64,000 nt of DNA from Paenibacillus sp. Soil750 (GCF_001428045.1 NZ_LMSD01000012.1:944735-1008734), one strand, 5' to 3'. Positions 36,301-43,860 are shown, counted from the first letter of the stretch. The notes: a model not told the origin generated them from the letters alone. Translations and numbers: made by a program.

Positions 36301-36955
36301 TAATAACCTCTGCGTCAGCGGTAATATCCGAGGCATTTACTATACTTGAAGAAATCGATGTTGCAGTATCTTTAATAACATACCCTGAAGTTCGATCAGC
36401 TGTGAGTGAAAGGCCTGCGCCAGAACAATTTGGACTGACTGGCATTAAAGAGCCATTAACGTTCTCACTATAGTCTCTTCCTGAATGATCTGAACAGCCA
36501 AGAGCACCATCTTGATACCAATCCAGCGTTTTACCTGAAGTGCCAGGAGCATAGCGATACCATGCAAAATAACCCTTGGCAGACCTGTTATCATCAGAAA
36601 CTACTTCAACAGATTTTCCATTAAATGAAATACCTGATGTACTCCAAATAGATAAACCAATGGCTGCTACAACATTATATACTGGCTGATCATCAAGAGA
36701 AAATGATATTTCTTTAATAACCTTTCCTGCTGGAGCTGTGATTGTAAAAGGATAAGTATTTGCCGATTTTGAATCACTATAAACCCCTTGATAACCAGCT
36801 TGCAAGTTTGTAGCGTAAGTCATACTTCTTATTTCATCATCAGCAGCAGCAGCTTTTGCAAAAGGCCAACTAAATTTTAAATAATCGATTGGTAAAATCT
36901 GAATTGCAAGTATTGCTATAAGACATATGCAAATATATTTTCCTTTTGGCGGCAA
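30335..36955 (-). CDS. Giant secreted mosaic protein with CARDB, LamG-like, fibronectin-like and PKD domains
   Basis: 2206 residues from a TTG at 36955 with GGAGG 9 nt before it. A signal peptide covers residues 1-36 (ICICLIAILAIQILPIDYLKF). A CARDB-like domain lies at about 310-415 (FTNTGGTDITTSFNVKVLID), Ig/PKD-like segments at about 520-850 (YDPDGDPYFLTWDFPG), and a beta-rich region with Trp/Tyr/Asn repeats, propeller-like, at about 1080-1390. A LamG-like domain is at about 1395-1540. Two fibronectin-like repeats follow at about 1765-1975 (QVQVRVFDGIAWSAWS and LRVRVRVFDGVIWSDYS), then a PKD domain at about 1980-2065 and a C-terminal domain of 140 residues. There is no LPXTG or SLH anchor. 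It starts 34 nt after the broken SLH lipoprotein gene and may need it for attachment (inference). Confidence 0.75.
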   Translation of the reverse strand: MPPKGKYICICLIAILAIQILPIDYLKFSWPFAKAAAADDEIRSMTYATNLQAGYQGVYSDSKSANTYPFTITAPAGKVIKEISFSLDDQPVYNVVAAIGLSIWSTSGISFNGKSVEVVSDDNRSAKGYFAWYRYAPGTSGKTLDWYQDGALGCSDHSGRDYSENVNGSLMPVSPNCSGAGLSLTADRTSGYVIKDTATSISSSIVNASDITADAEVISTSVSGPAGVSDGVTVAAKTHYVETKGITSDLFEVFYTQDLNYESDYAKQLGLPGAKVMVYYAAFKVNLKSKTYKYPDHIKITYETATGPPNLGNVILDEEGQCIEVNKSTNYHFSFTNTGGTDITTSFNVKVLIDGIVLNTFNYTGINAGEKKTGTFTKSFTSTSPYGISIIIDPITGESNTSDNTKSITITPQSTCSIPPSKEEITAKFKIEKPSIEFGSYNGVIADGISVTGGNGCAIQNVIYTVSQNGNSKVYSNTGAFSFNVGDLPPDPGWMTIGTVSVSLKVTSTCGGEANAVPKTFQVISPASCVGSNSPPVVRVGWFQAYDGGSIIPESMFAVDERVWLRVIQKSAMIPGDHDEPYDPDGDPYFLTWDFPGSSSSWVRQLGTDYDLWDHEPNGWTYNFNANVLGTHSIKVTATDKCGNQSQTSATMSVVPPNPVPIITLPPKVVEGRSFTPDISCTNSYSPYKSRTISNCDWHGTKLPIYPAFGDYNIQLDVTDSAGLRSLNTAQSNLNVLEDLPPVAKLDYNDIGIRNVSMSFQDKSYSPDSDPISEHTVTLACDNNNNGSLADDTLINITPDGNGNFTYTPTQVAKTCNIHIHLKEGLGLKKSTDKDFPFEVVNQMPEVDFSAFGVQPEPSNITSVTPTANTLVNSATWTASSHTSTSAPKLYNYHAGDNSISTKNMTNYEPYKSITSSNVITKWFSTYKGYCHDCGNTGKLDGYYAAFNKENRIAKHLWKSAQNGDAIYFYNEDNPQMPYGSTHSAAPQINNNGGWGEPVIPKLNYANKTEYNSDMIFQRQGGYNSYWQNSTYHEIVTRISDILNFTKNDTNQLVAPAYTGTKTLTCGSAWSDSPTCPPPEPTTYPTMFIGPNPTITNAGGLMDSVDYWYDWDGYMVPRGTTQFSSPFNKDSSGNVYKNKCDYGTYDNYAHSCSLVKYNSGGVVMWEYTPTLASWAYNRTGISIDYFSDNESRMVIKYGAVRVVLNSNTGAVALDLVGGGNPSDPHNNLIYYLGVFNNRIAYIKQTVESGYYTTVGKNGFWDLMFYDLGTEQTTTIDRVKTYGYLIQYWPDDGDIAYRSPIPKATISSDGKLIIGNGETNILSYDMTTGVKEVDIPTGLAFTNFSDSGNGSQSYGIKSINLTEDGTIKVVYQGISDYGGSQNRQEWILSVKTDVNNTTGNSSYGFLSNNDASFYNGDINIKTKFNFNTYSDSVTAGIGFRVQNNKNMYRVEMTPNLIKLTKIVNGISSTIMSKTYNSKLGVYTEIKAKVRANHIIVYAAGIPIIDVYDDTFAVAGSYGLYSESPYVELQGFNAMIYESGDTAVANQAIVNMPITYNTSYFDPENDPAIPNLAKWKFTNMEPYKFLNAGDGASDPIGTNSYNGVVIQTPSPSISKVGVFKVEFQEPDDPAPAGFKYPSPIFAMFQKMSDPTTHSILVHRRPIEQFTIAENPDHTIQWTETGYDPDRWLSMANYSTEVTGKNYQSTRGIFNNRYSYTTPSGVTQLGKLTRPTETGLYTVRAAVADEYGAWSDWVEQTIHITIPLPNQPPAAVLTFPNGTQTSPSYVNTRQPTITWNQTDPDAGTTFAAFQVVLKDEVGNVVVDSGIKPQGTSATTQEWITTQLLAQGQKYQVQVRVFDGIAWSAWSNIGWLITNRPPTATMLDPNGTQASPTRFSKLRPTLKWSQVDPDPGTTFTYFQVQITNEANDTIIVDSGQYYQGTSSTSGSWTVNADLPAGQKLRVRVRVFDGVIWSDYSPQTWLYINRPPVADFDWHPKPVWEGDEVRSTNTSTDPDGDVLSYLWTLQGPDGVTKTFTSINFTQKFTDPGNYLVTLTATDGYLTTTVVKMITALPLTIRTVVTYTDNWLILHNQKGHQTQENPKQFYSGEIFVVKSQSAATSVDEVIAWIDTISLDGHTLYVSEKLKPQSIDTTMFSGELFDSQFQSLTEGLPLGAQTIHFQIRYSNGVVKKEDIPIEIIGNAQQSVGVHRVQ

Positions 36956-36989
36956 TTAAGATCGCCTCCGATCCTAGTAGGTGTTATCT

Positions 36990-37468
36990 TTATTTTTTCG
37001 GAACTAAACTGTAGAATATTTTTTTGTCATAATCCTTTGCTGGCGGAATTGCGGGAGCGCTAATTGAGATGCCAGCATATGAACTCAACACACTTTTATC
37101 TTTTGAGATGATCATAGCGGGCATATCTCCTAATTTATCAATAAATAAATGAGTAGGAGTATTTAGTTCTCCATCTATCATCGCTTGGGGATCGCCATTT
37201 TTAAAACCATATAGACTATAAGTTGGCTGAGGGTTATTTTTATAGATTGATGGATCATTGTTGTAATCAACATGTCCTTTGAAAAATAGTACGTAACTAT
37301 TCATATATCCATCTTTTACATATTTACTAGTTTTTACGGTCATACCGTTGTGCCACTTGATTTTACTTATATTACCGAGTAGATACAGGTTAGAATCATT
37401 AGGATCTTCCAGATCTATAGCAACAATCTGATCCATCGTTCCTTTGTAAAGTCCATCACCGGTTTCAA
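36990..37468 (-). pseudogene. C-terminal part of frameshifted SLH lipoprotein
   Basis: This frame continues the protein interrupted at 37465. From LLETGDGLYKGTMDQ onward it reads 150-odd residues of an intact domain (VAIDLEDPNDSNLYLLGN, FKGHVDYNNDPS) ending LVPKK. An ATG at 37499 opens this frame, but its first residues (MRNGIRK) are out-of-frame readings of the upstream protein, and it has no ribosome site. Removing one A from the AA at 37470-37471 would fuse both parts as NLTLETGDGLYKG. The domain itself is not recognised. Confidence 0.65.
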
Positions 37469-38199
37469 GAAGTAAGATTTTCCGGATTCCATTTCTCAAT
37501 CTGTTCCCCTCCGAAAATATGAGGCATAACCGTAAATATATTAGTGTGTTTCAATTCCAGTTCAGCATTTCCAACGGCGTACTTATCAATTTCTAGCGTA
37601 CCGCCATGATTCACTTTGAGAATACGCTCAATTATTGTTACTGATTGAGCTCGTGTAGTTGAGCTATTTGGCTCTAATGCCCCTTTTTCCAGTCCTTGAA
37701 TTAATCCCGTTTTAGCAGAGTTATACATGACAGAATCATTATCTATTTGAATTGCTTTGTTCTGTAAAGTCACATCAGTAGCCCGCAATGAAATACGCGA
37801 CATTTCCAAACGCGTAATCGGATCTTTTAATTTATCTATCGAGAAATCCGATTCTCTAAGAATTCCTTTGTTTATAGCAGCTGTTACATAAGGAGAAGAC
37901 CAATCCGACCCTGATGATACACTTTTTACAGGCTCCTTTATCGCCGTTATAACCATTTTGATAAACTCAGCAAGGGAAACATTATTTTCAGGCTTAAATG
38001 TGGAGTCCTCATATCCGTCAACATAACCTTTTTTCGCAGCGCCTTCTATTGCAGTCATAGCCCAGTGATCTGAAACGTCCTTTAATTTTATCGCAGTGAC
38101 CGGGCTCGGAGTTGGTAATAGTGAATCAGCGGCTGAGGTTGAGGATTGACAAGCAGTGAATAAAAATACAGTTGAAAGTAGAATGAATGTTTTTTTCAA
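37465..38199 (-). CDS. SLH-domain lipoprotein, N-terminal part (frameshifted)
   Basis: 244 residues as read. A lipoprotein signal (lipobox FTAC, Cys17) is followed by three S-layer-homology segments at about 38-90 (LKDVSDHWAMTAIEGAAKKG), 95-150 (SPYVTAAINKGILRESDF) and 155-205 (LIQGLEKGALEPNSSTTRAQ). SLH domains bind pyruvylated cell-wall polymers on the cell surface. The frame ends early at TGA 37465-37467, right where the next frame takes up the same domain. The parental protein would have been about 400 residues. It is the first gene upstream of the giant secreted protein. Confidence 0.75.
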   Translation of the reverse strand: MKKTFILLSTVFLFTACQSSTSAADSLLPTPSPVTAIKLKDVSDHWAMTAIEGAAKKGYVDGYEDSTFKPENNVSLAEFIKMVITAIKEPVKSVSSGSDWSSPYVTAAINKGILRESDFSIDKLKDPITRLEMSRISLRATDVTLQNKAIQIDNDSVMYNSAKTGLIQGLEKGALEPNSSTTRAQSVTIIERILKVNHGGTLEIDKYAVGNAELELKHTNIFTVMPHIFGGEQIEKWNPENLTS

Positions 38200-38302
38200 A
38201 TAGATCTCCCCTGTCTGTAATAACCCAATTATTGGTAGTATCTCATTTCATAATTGTAAATGTCTACCTATTTTCGACATACTTCCACTAAAAACAGCAA
38301 AA

Positions 38303-38343
38303 CCGCCTAGCATTGCTAAAAATCAGCAATAACTAGGCGGTTC
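38303..38343 (-). terminator. Terminator of the RsuA-type gene
   Basis: AACCGCCTAG pairs with CTAGGCGGTT, with an inner ATTGCT/AGCAAT stem; an A-run precedes it on the plus strand, which yields a T-run for minus-strand transcription. It lies about 58 nt past the stop of the pseudouridine synthase gene. Confidence 0.75.
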
Positions 38344-38401
38344 TTCCGCACAAATAAATTCTACTAACAAGAAAATACCATAATTTAGTATTTTTGTATA
38401 G

Positions 38402-39154
38402 TTAATTTTGATTCTCGTTGGCATTTCGTAAAGCAGAGAGCTCTTCTACACTTAATTCTCTGACTTGACCTAGAGCCAACTCGGGATCTAATCCAAGCGG
38501 CCCCATTGACATTCTTTTCAGAAATACTACTTGCTTGCCAACAGCTTGGAACATTCGTTTCACCTGATGGAACTTACCTTCCATAATTGTTAGCTCGATT
38601 TCAGATGGTATTCCAGCGGCTTCATTGCCGGTTTGTAAAATCTTCAAATCACCTGGCAACGTCTCATAGCCATCATCTAAGGTTACACCTTGGCTAAAAG
38701 CTTCGCGATCCGCATCATTAACTTCCCACTCAACTTTGGCGTAGTAGGTCTTCGGAACGTGCTTGCGAGGTGAGAGAAGGTTATGGGCGAGTTTGCCATC
38801 GTTTGTGAGCAAAAGGAAGCCCTCTGTATCCTTGTCCAATCGGCCTACAGGGAACACCTCGAACGGAGCATATTCTTCGTCCAAAAGATCCACGACCGTG
38901 CGATCCCGATTATCTTCAGTTGCCGAGACCACCCCTTGAGGTTTGTTCATCATAAGATAAACAAACTCGCGGTAAGTGATAACCCCTCCATTCACGGTAA
39001 TGATGTCCTTATCGGGATTCACTTGCATACCACTGTCTTTGACCTTCACGCCGTTGACGTAAATTGCGCCTTCTTTGGCGAGGCGCTTAAGTTCAGAACG
39101 TGTGCCAACGCCCACATGGGCGAGTATTTTATCGAGTCGTTGTGTTTGTTTCAT
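38402..39154 (-). CDS. RsuA/RluB-family pseudouridine synthase
   Basis: 250 residues. An S4 RNA-binding domain is at 5-60 (QRLDKILAHVGVGTRSELKR). The catalytic aspartate sits in VGRLDKDTEGFLLLTNDG (about residue 105). PKTYYAKV and GKFHQVKRMF complete the family signature. It modifies uridine in ribosomal RNA. The length and S4 domain suit the RsuA type (16S U516) somewhat better than RluB, but the site is not certain. Only 6 nt separate it from the methyltransferase gene upstream, so the two are probably cotranscribed. Confidence 0.88.
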   Translation of the reverse strand: MKQTQRLDKILAHVGVGTRSELKRLAKEGAIYVNGVKVKDSGMQVNPDKDIITVNGGVITYREFVYLMMNKPQGVVSATEDNRDRTVVDLLDEEYAPFEVFPVGRLDKDTEGFLLLTNDGKLAHNLLSPRKHVPKTYYAKVEWEVNDADREAFSQGVTLDDGYETLPGDLKILQTGNEAAGIPSEIELTIMEGKFHQVKRMFQAVGKQVVFLKRMSMGPLGLDPELALGQVRELSVEELSALRNANENQN

Positions 39155-39160
39155 GACCGT

Positions 39161-40759
39161 TTAGGTCCACCTCCAGCCGGGCGGATATTCGTTCTTCAGC
39201 ATCCCGTCGAGCCATTTGCCCCAGCCGACGGGATGGTCATCAATGCAGACCAGGCAGTAGCCTTTGGCTGCCTTGGTCTCTTCCGGATCGCGGAGTATCT
39301 CGCTCTCCGCGACTTCGAGCGTCTCGCCCTTCAGGTACCGAAGGGCTCGCTCGTCGCTCGAAGCCAAGCTCAGCGCTCGCTTGGCCTCGCGCAAACGCAG
39401 TCCCATGGCTAGCGCATGGGACGGTTCAAATCGGCCGCGGTGCAACGCGCCGATATACCAGCCCGGCCGCACGACTTTCAGTCCGTGCAGCTCGGGCAAG
39501 CCCACCGGCGACGCATACGCGTGCTCGCCGTAACAGACAAGCCGCCTCAGGGCGAAAGGCTCGCTGCACAGCAGCTCACCGGAGAACGCCTCCAGCGGCT
39601 CCAAGCTCACCCCCGTGCTAGGCGGTGCCTCAGCACGGCCCTTCCCACGTAGCGCTTGACGACCGCTACGCTTCCAAGCTGCCGAAACAAAGTCGGCAGC
39701 CCCCGCACTTGGATTTGCTCCTGCGCCTGCACCTGCTCCTGCTCCTGGATCTGCTCCTGCACCTGCCCCAGCACTTCCCCTCGCACTTGCACTCACACTT
39801 TCCCCTTCACTTCCCCCACCTACACACCCCAAAACCGCCAAAAAGTGCCCCTCACCCCGCAACTTATGCGGCCACAACCTCGCCGTACCTGCCACAGCAT
39901 CCTTTGCCATTGAACTATATCCATCAGCCTCGCACCACGGTTCTCTTAACCAATCCGGCCGTCCAGGACTGAATCCCTCAATAGGCACAACATCAAAATC
40001 AGGATGTTTGTCCAGAAACTCCGCAATCTGCGCCTCATTCTCCTCTGGTGAGAACGTACAGGTTGAGTACACAATCCTGCCTCCAGGAGCTAGCATCACC
40101 GCAGCTTGAGCTAACAATTCCCTCTGCATCGCAGCAAATTCCTGAACAGAATGTCGCTCCCATTGTCCCATCATTTCTTCTTCCTTGCGGAACATTCCTT
40201 CACCTGAACAAGGTGCATCAATCAAAATTTTATCAAAATACCCCTGGAATGCAGTCAACATCCGCTCCGGTTTTTCATTCAAAACAACGGCATTTCGCAC
40301 GCCGAGCAGCTCTAAATTTTTCACCAATGCTTTGACCCGATCTGAATGAATATCGTTAACAACTAACACGCCTTCACCTTGCAGCTTCGCGGCGATTTGC
40401 GTCGATTTCCCACCTGGGGCTGCGCACAAATCCAGAATCCGCTCCCCTGGTTTTACCTCTAGCAGTTCTACGGGTGCCATCGCACTCGGCTCTTGGATAT
40501 AGTAAAGTCCAGCATGGTAATACGGATGCTTACCTGGCCGTTCCCCTTCTTGATAATAAAAACCATCCGTAACCCAAGGTATAGGAGTCAATTGAAATGG
40601 ACTCTTCTCCAAAAATTCAGAGCACTCCACTTTTACTGTGTTTACTCGTAATCCATAAACTCTTGGTTCCTCATAGGAAGCATAAAACTGCTCAAACTCC
40701 TCATTACCCAGTAAATCAATCATTTTCTCCCTAAAAAGGGGTGGTAGCTGCTTCGCCAT
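39161..40759 (-). CDS. RsmF-like 16S rRNA m5C methyltransferase with Ala/Gly-rich insert
   Basis: 532 residues. The SAM-binding motif DLCAAPGGKSTQ, the nucleophilic cysteine box STCTFSPEENE and the second cysteine in DAPCSGEGMF identify an RsmF/NOL1-NOP2-Sun enzyme that makes 5-methylcytosine in 16S rRNA. A PUA-like C-terminal part follows. Residues about 320-400 are an Ala/Gly/Ser-rich low-complexity insert (GAGAGADPGAGAGAGAGAN). The 3' third (39161-39800) is far richer in G+C than its surroundings. The start is inferred from a normal N-terminus (LPPLFREKMIDLLG). Confidence 0.88.
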   Translation of the reverse strand: MAKQLPPLFREKMIDLLGNEEFEQFYASYEEPRVYGLRVNTVKVECSEFLEKSPFQLTPIPWVTDGFYYQEGERPGKHPYYHAGLYYIQEPSAMAPVELLEVKPGERILDLCAAPGGKSTQIAAKLQGEGVLVVNDIHSDRVKALVKNLELLGVRNAVVLNEKPERMLTAFQGYFDKILIDAPCSGEGMFRKEEEMMGQWERHSVQEFAAMQRELLAQAAVMLAPGGRIVYSTCTFSPEENEAQIAEFLDKHPDFDVVPIEGFSPGRPDWLREPWCEADGYSSMAKDAVAGTARLWPHKLRGEGHFLAVLGCVGGGSEGESVSASARGSAGAGAGADPGAGAGAGAGANPSAGAADFVSAAWKRSGRQALRGKGRAEAPPSTGVSLEPLEAFSGELLCSEPFALRRLVCYGEHAYASPVGLPELHGLKVVRPGWYIGALHRGRFEPSHALAMGLRLREAKRALSLASSDERALRYLKGETLEVAESEILRDPEETKAAKGYCLVCIDDHPVGWGKWLDGMLKNEYPPGWRWT

Positions 40760-40866
40760 TCGTCATCTTCACCTTCTATATAAAATCCCATATGATCCGA
40801 CAATTTGTGTTTCCATGGTACAGTGTAACGGTATTATAGCTGAGTTGTCACGAAACAGCCAATATT

Positions 40867-40896
40867 TTTACGAAATCCTACAGGATATGCTATACT
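40867..40896 (+). promoter_or_regulatory. Promoter of the thioredoxin-like gene
   Basis: TTTACG (40867-40872), 18 bp, TATACT (40891-40896) with an extended TGC just before the -10 box. About 46 nt of leader follows to the ATG. Confidence 0.5.
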
Positions 40897-40942
40897 TTTT
40901 ATAGAAGATAGTAGAAAGTAAACATTTTAAAGAGGTGCATGC

Positions 40943-41452
40943 ATGAAGAAGTTGCTTATTTATTTAGGCATAGTTGTTATTTTATTCGGTGGTTTATACT
41001 TCGTTAATCAGCAATCTACCAAATCTTCGGATAAAGCGAATGCTGGTAATCCCTATGGTGTTGCCGCATCCAAGCTCAATCCAGAGACTGTGAAACAGTT
41101 GAACGATCCGAACTACCAGAACTTGATTTTACCTGCAGATTTAGATGCAAGATTGAAGAACAAAGAGACATTCTTCCAGTACTATTATGCGTCAACTTGC
41201 CCTCATTGCAAAGTGACAACACCAGTTCTAGTGCCAATACAGAAAGAGCTTAATCTTGATGTTAAGCAATTCAATTTGGAAGAGTTCAAAGATGGATGGA
41301 ACAAGTACAAGATTGAATCCACACCTACCTTAGTTTATTACAAAAATGGGGTAGAAGTAGATCGCATTGTTGGCGGGGTTCCTGAGGCTGGATCCACAGT
41401 CGGCAATACTCCTGAAGTATTCAAATCCTTCTTCCAGAAGTATAAAGGTTAA
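40943..41452 (+). CDS. Membrane-anchored thioredoxin-like protein (CPHC)
   Basis: 169 residues. An uncleaved N-terminal helix (LLIYLGIVVILFGGLYFV) tethers the protein, so the thioredoxin fold faces outward. The active site is STCPHCKVTTPVL, with Cys-Pro-His-Cys as in DsbA-like thiol oxidases. TPTLVYYKNG contains the conserved cis-proline loop. It starts at an ATG with AGAGGTG 7 nt upstream. It probably acts on disulfides of secreted proteins. Its partner oxidase is not encoded here. Confidence 0.85.
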   Translation: MKKLLIYLGIVVILFGGLYFVNQQSTKSSDKANAGNPYGVAASKLNPETVKQLNDPNYQNLILPADLDARLKNKETFFQYYYASTCPHCKVTTPVLVPIQKELNLDVKQFNLEEFKDGWNKYKIESTPTLVYYKNGVEVDRIVGGVPEAGSTVGNTPEVFKSFFQKYKG

Positions 41453-41475
41453 TGCCATTAAATATCGAAACCTAC

Positions 41476-41513
41476 AAAAGGACTTCTTCACCCATTGGTG
41501 AGAAGTCCTTTCT
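41476..41513. terminator. Terminator between thioredoxin-like and DUF309 genes
   Basis: AAAGGACTTCT pairs with AGAAGTCCTTT around a loop that itself contains ACC/GGT; A- and T-runs flank it, fitting both convergent genes. Confidence 0.8.
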
Positions 41514-41515
41514 TT

Positions 41516-41935
41516 TCAATTATGATCAATACCTGCCGGTGGATCTAATCTCAAATCATCCAGCAGATATTCAAGCTCTTGATCTAAAATCTTAATATCT
41601 AAATCATAGGGAAGAAACGGCTCCTCTTTCAATCTCAACAACTTCCCCAGATAAACCTCGCTATCTTTCACTAATAGACCTAGATCAATCCCTAGCGTAT
41701 GAACAGGGTAAGGTGCCAACTTGTCTAACCCCGCACTAAACAGTTTAATAGAACCGCTAGGATTTCCGTTCAAATGATGATAAAGGCCTACTGCAATTTG
41801 CAGCAGACCTTGATATAGCGGATTTCGGCCTTCTTCCAGCCAAAGCTCCTCCATCACTTCATGACATTCGAAATAATCCCGCTGATCATTAAAATAGTAC
41901 AGAAAAGCGACATACAATCGGTCATATTCGCTCAT
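41516..41935 (-). CDS. DUF309-family protein
   Basis: 139 residues. The signature HEVMEELW (about residues 25-32) and GLLQIAVGLYHHLNGN mark the DUF309 family, a small helical fold of unknown function widespread in Bacillales and cyanobacteria; the His/Glu residues suggest a metal site. It follows the alarmone synthetase gene with a 3-nt gap, so the two are cotranscribed. Confidence 0.82.
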   Translation of the reverse strand: MSEYDRLYVAFLYYFNDQRDYFECHEVMEELWLEEGRNPLYQGLLQIAVGLYHHLNGNPSGSIKLFSAGLDKLAPYPVHTLGIDLGLLVKDSEVYLGKLLRLKEEPFLPYDLDIKILDQELEYLLDDLRLDPPAGIDHN

Positions 41936-41938
41936 GGC

Positions 41939-42736
41939 TTAGCTATTATCTCCTTTTTTGGCTCGCGAGATGGCAGCCTCGATATCGGCAGATAAATCAC
42001 TAAGTCCTTCTTCGGTTTCCCAAATCTCATTGAACCGCAATTGGAACTGAGCAGCTTCTCGTACGCGATGGTAGAAATACAGCTCTTGAATATTATTCAG
42101 CACACGATTGATTAAATTAGAATTATCTTCAAACATCCTTTGGGAGGCAACTATTTCTCCGCGGATACTCGACATTTCTTGATCCAACTGATAGGCAGCT
42201 TCTGCAGCTTTACTTAAACGAGCCCGAACCTCAACTGGCAATTGCTCTTTATATTTATAATTCAAAGAATGCTCAATCGTCGCCCAGAAATTCATGGCTA
42301 AAGTTCTGATTTGCACCTCTGCCAAAATTTTCTTCATACCAAGTGCGGTTTGCACGGGATATTCAATAATAATATGAAAACTGCGATATCCGCTTGGCTT
42401 TTTATTCGTAATATAATCCTTCTCATAGACAACACTCATATCTTGTCTGCTGCGGATAAGCTCAGCCAGACTTTCCGTATCTTCTACGAATTGGCACATA
42501 ATACGAATGCCCGCAATATCTTCAATTCCTGATTCTAGCTGGTCCATCGGCACACTCAACCGCTTCGCTTTCTCCAACACACTTGAAATTTTCTTAACGC
42601 GTCCCGTTACAAATTCGATCGGTGCGTACTCTTCACGACTTTTGAGTTCGCCACGTAATGTTTTGAACTTTACTTTCAATTCCTCTACCGCTTGTTCATA
42701 AGGCAGTAGAAATTTCTTCCAGTCTCGTCCATCCAT
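41939..42736 (-). CDS. Small alarmone synthetase (RelQ/YjbM-like)
   Basis: About 265 residues from the ATG at 42736, which has GGAGG 8 nt before it; an ATG at 42751 would overlap that site. The ppGpp-synthetase domain is intact: GIEDIAGIRIMCQF, KPSGYRSFH and the catalytic EVQIRTLAMNFWATIEHSL, with a C-terminal coiled coil. There is no HD hydrolase, TGS or ACT domain, so it only makes (p)ppGpp, or pGpp. It lies between pyrD and a DUF309 gene. Confidence 0.9.
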   Translation of the reverse strand: MDGRDWKKFLLPYEQAVEELKVKFKTLRGELKSREEYAPIEFVTGRVKKISSVLEKAKRLSVPMDQLESGIEDIAGIRIMCQFVEDTESLAELIRSRQDMSVVYEKDYITNKKPSGYRSFHIIIEYPVQTALGMKKILAEVQIRTLAMNFWATIEHSLNYKYKEQLPVEVRARLSKAAEAAYQLDQEMSSIRGEIVASQRMFEDNSNLINRVLNNIQELYFYHRVREAAQFQLRFNEIWETEEGLSDLSADIEAAISRAKKGDNS

Positions 42737-42762
42737 CCATGTTTCCTCCATTCTGAATGAAG

Positions 42763-43860
42763 TTAGTGCGAATCTACGCCTATTGCCTGGGAAATATGTG
42801 TGAAACCATCTTTCTTTAACAGTTCTTGAAGCCCTTTATTTATACGCCCAAGTAGACCTGGTCCCTCATAAATTAATGCGGTGTATACTTCAATAAGACT
42901 TGCTCCAGCTCGGATTTTGTCATACGCATCTTGCGCAGTGAAAATCCCACCAGCCCCAATTATCGGGAGCTTACCATCTGTTAATTGATACACACGTCGA
43001 ATAACATCTGTTGAGCGCTTCGTTAATGGCAATCCACTTAACCCGCCCGCTTGCTCGCGATTAGCATGTCTTAAGCCTTCTCTGCTCAGCGTGGTATTCG
43101 TTGCGATAATCCCAGATACTCCGCTTTCCTTAATGATTTGTACAGTAAGAACAAGCTCATCATCCGTTAGATCTGGCGCTATTTTGACAAGAACCGGTTT
43201 CGCGGCACCACCATGCTTCTTATGCTGCACTTGCATTTCATCCCGAACCGTAGACAACAAGCGTTTCAAATCATCGCCATGTTGTAAATTACGCAAATCA
43301 GGTGTATTTGGTGAGCTTATGTTAACAACAAAGAAATCTCCATATGTATATAACGCTCCAATGCAAGCACGATAATCCTCTTCGGCCTGCTCGTTTGGCG
43401 TTGATTTATTTTTCCCTATGTTTACGGCTACTGGAATCACACGTTTCCCCGTTTTCTCTAGGTTGTGTGCCATCTCAGCTGTACCAACATTGTTGAAACC
43501 CATCCGGTTAATAAGTGCTCTATCTTCTGGAAGACGGAACAAACGAGGCTGCTCATTTCCAGGTTGTGGTTTAGGTGTAATCGTACCAACTTCCATAAAT
43601 CCAAAACCCAATTGTGAAAATCCTTTGACCGCTTTTGCATTTTTATCTAGCCCTGCAGCAAGGCCGACTGGGTTACCGAAGTGTAATCCCCATAGGTCCT
43701 GTGTTAGTTGTGGTGATTCCGGGACCCCATACATGGATTTAAGCAACTGCTTGCCCCCAGGTAAATTTCCAACAACACTAAGACTGTCAATCGTTAAATG
43801 ATGCGCTTTTTCCGGATCCATTCGGAACAAAACAGGTTTGGCTAATTTCTTATACAGCAT
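42763..43860 (-). CDS. pyrD: Dihydroorotate dehydrogenase (quinone-type, class 2)
   Basis: 365 residues. The N-terminal membrane-associating helices of class 2 enzymes are present (MLYKKLAKPVLFRMDPEKAH). FMN-binding LGFGFMEVGTITP and the catalytic serine in VNISSPNTPDLR follow; GAGGIFTAQDAYD ends the barrel. It oxidises dihydroorotate with quinone in pyrimidine synthesis. Bacillus subtilis uses a different, NAD-dependent type, so the class-2 form here is notable though common in Paenibacillus relatives (recollection). It shares an operon-like arrangement with the alarmone synthetase gene. Confidence 0.92.
   Translation of the reverse strand: MLYKKLAKPVLFRMDPEKAHHLTIDSLSVVGNLPGGKQLLKSMYGVPESPQLTQDLWGLHFGNPVGLAAGLDKNAKAVKGFSQLGFGFMEVGTITPKPQPGNEQPRLFRLPEDRALINRMGFNNVGTAEMAHNLEKTGKRVIPVAVNIGKNKSTPNEQAEEDYRACIGALYTYGDFFVVNISSPNTPDLRNLQHGDDLKRLLSTVRDEMQVQHKKHGGAAKPVLVKIAPDLTDDELVLTVQIIKESGVSGIIATNTTLSREGLRHANREQAGGLSGLPLTKRSTDVIRRVYQLTDGKLPIIGAGGIFTAQDAYDKIRAGASLIEVYTALIYEGPGLLGRINKGLQELLKKDGFTHISQAIGVDSH

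Noticed and set aside
37465..37472. Programmed +1 frameshift at TCT TGA in the SLH gene
   Set aside because: The prfB-type signal needs CTT TGA with an upstream purine-rich stimulator; a shift from TCT to CTT breaks Ser tRNA pairing. A simple base insertion is more economical.
38783..39412. 209-residue open frame on the plus strand
   Set aside because: It is antisense to the RsuA- and RsmF-like genes, has no ribosome site and no recognisable motif; it arises from the GC-rich codons of the other strand.
39625..39972. 115-residue plus-strand frame rich in Leu, His and Pro
   Set aside because: It is a reading of the Ala/Gly repeat of the methyltransferase gene in another frame, with no start signal.
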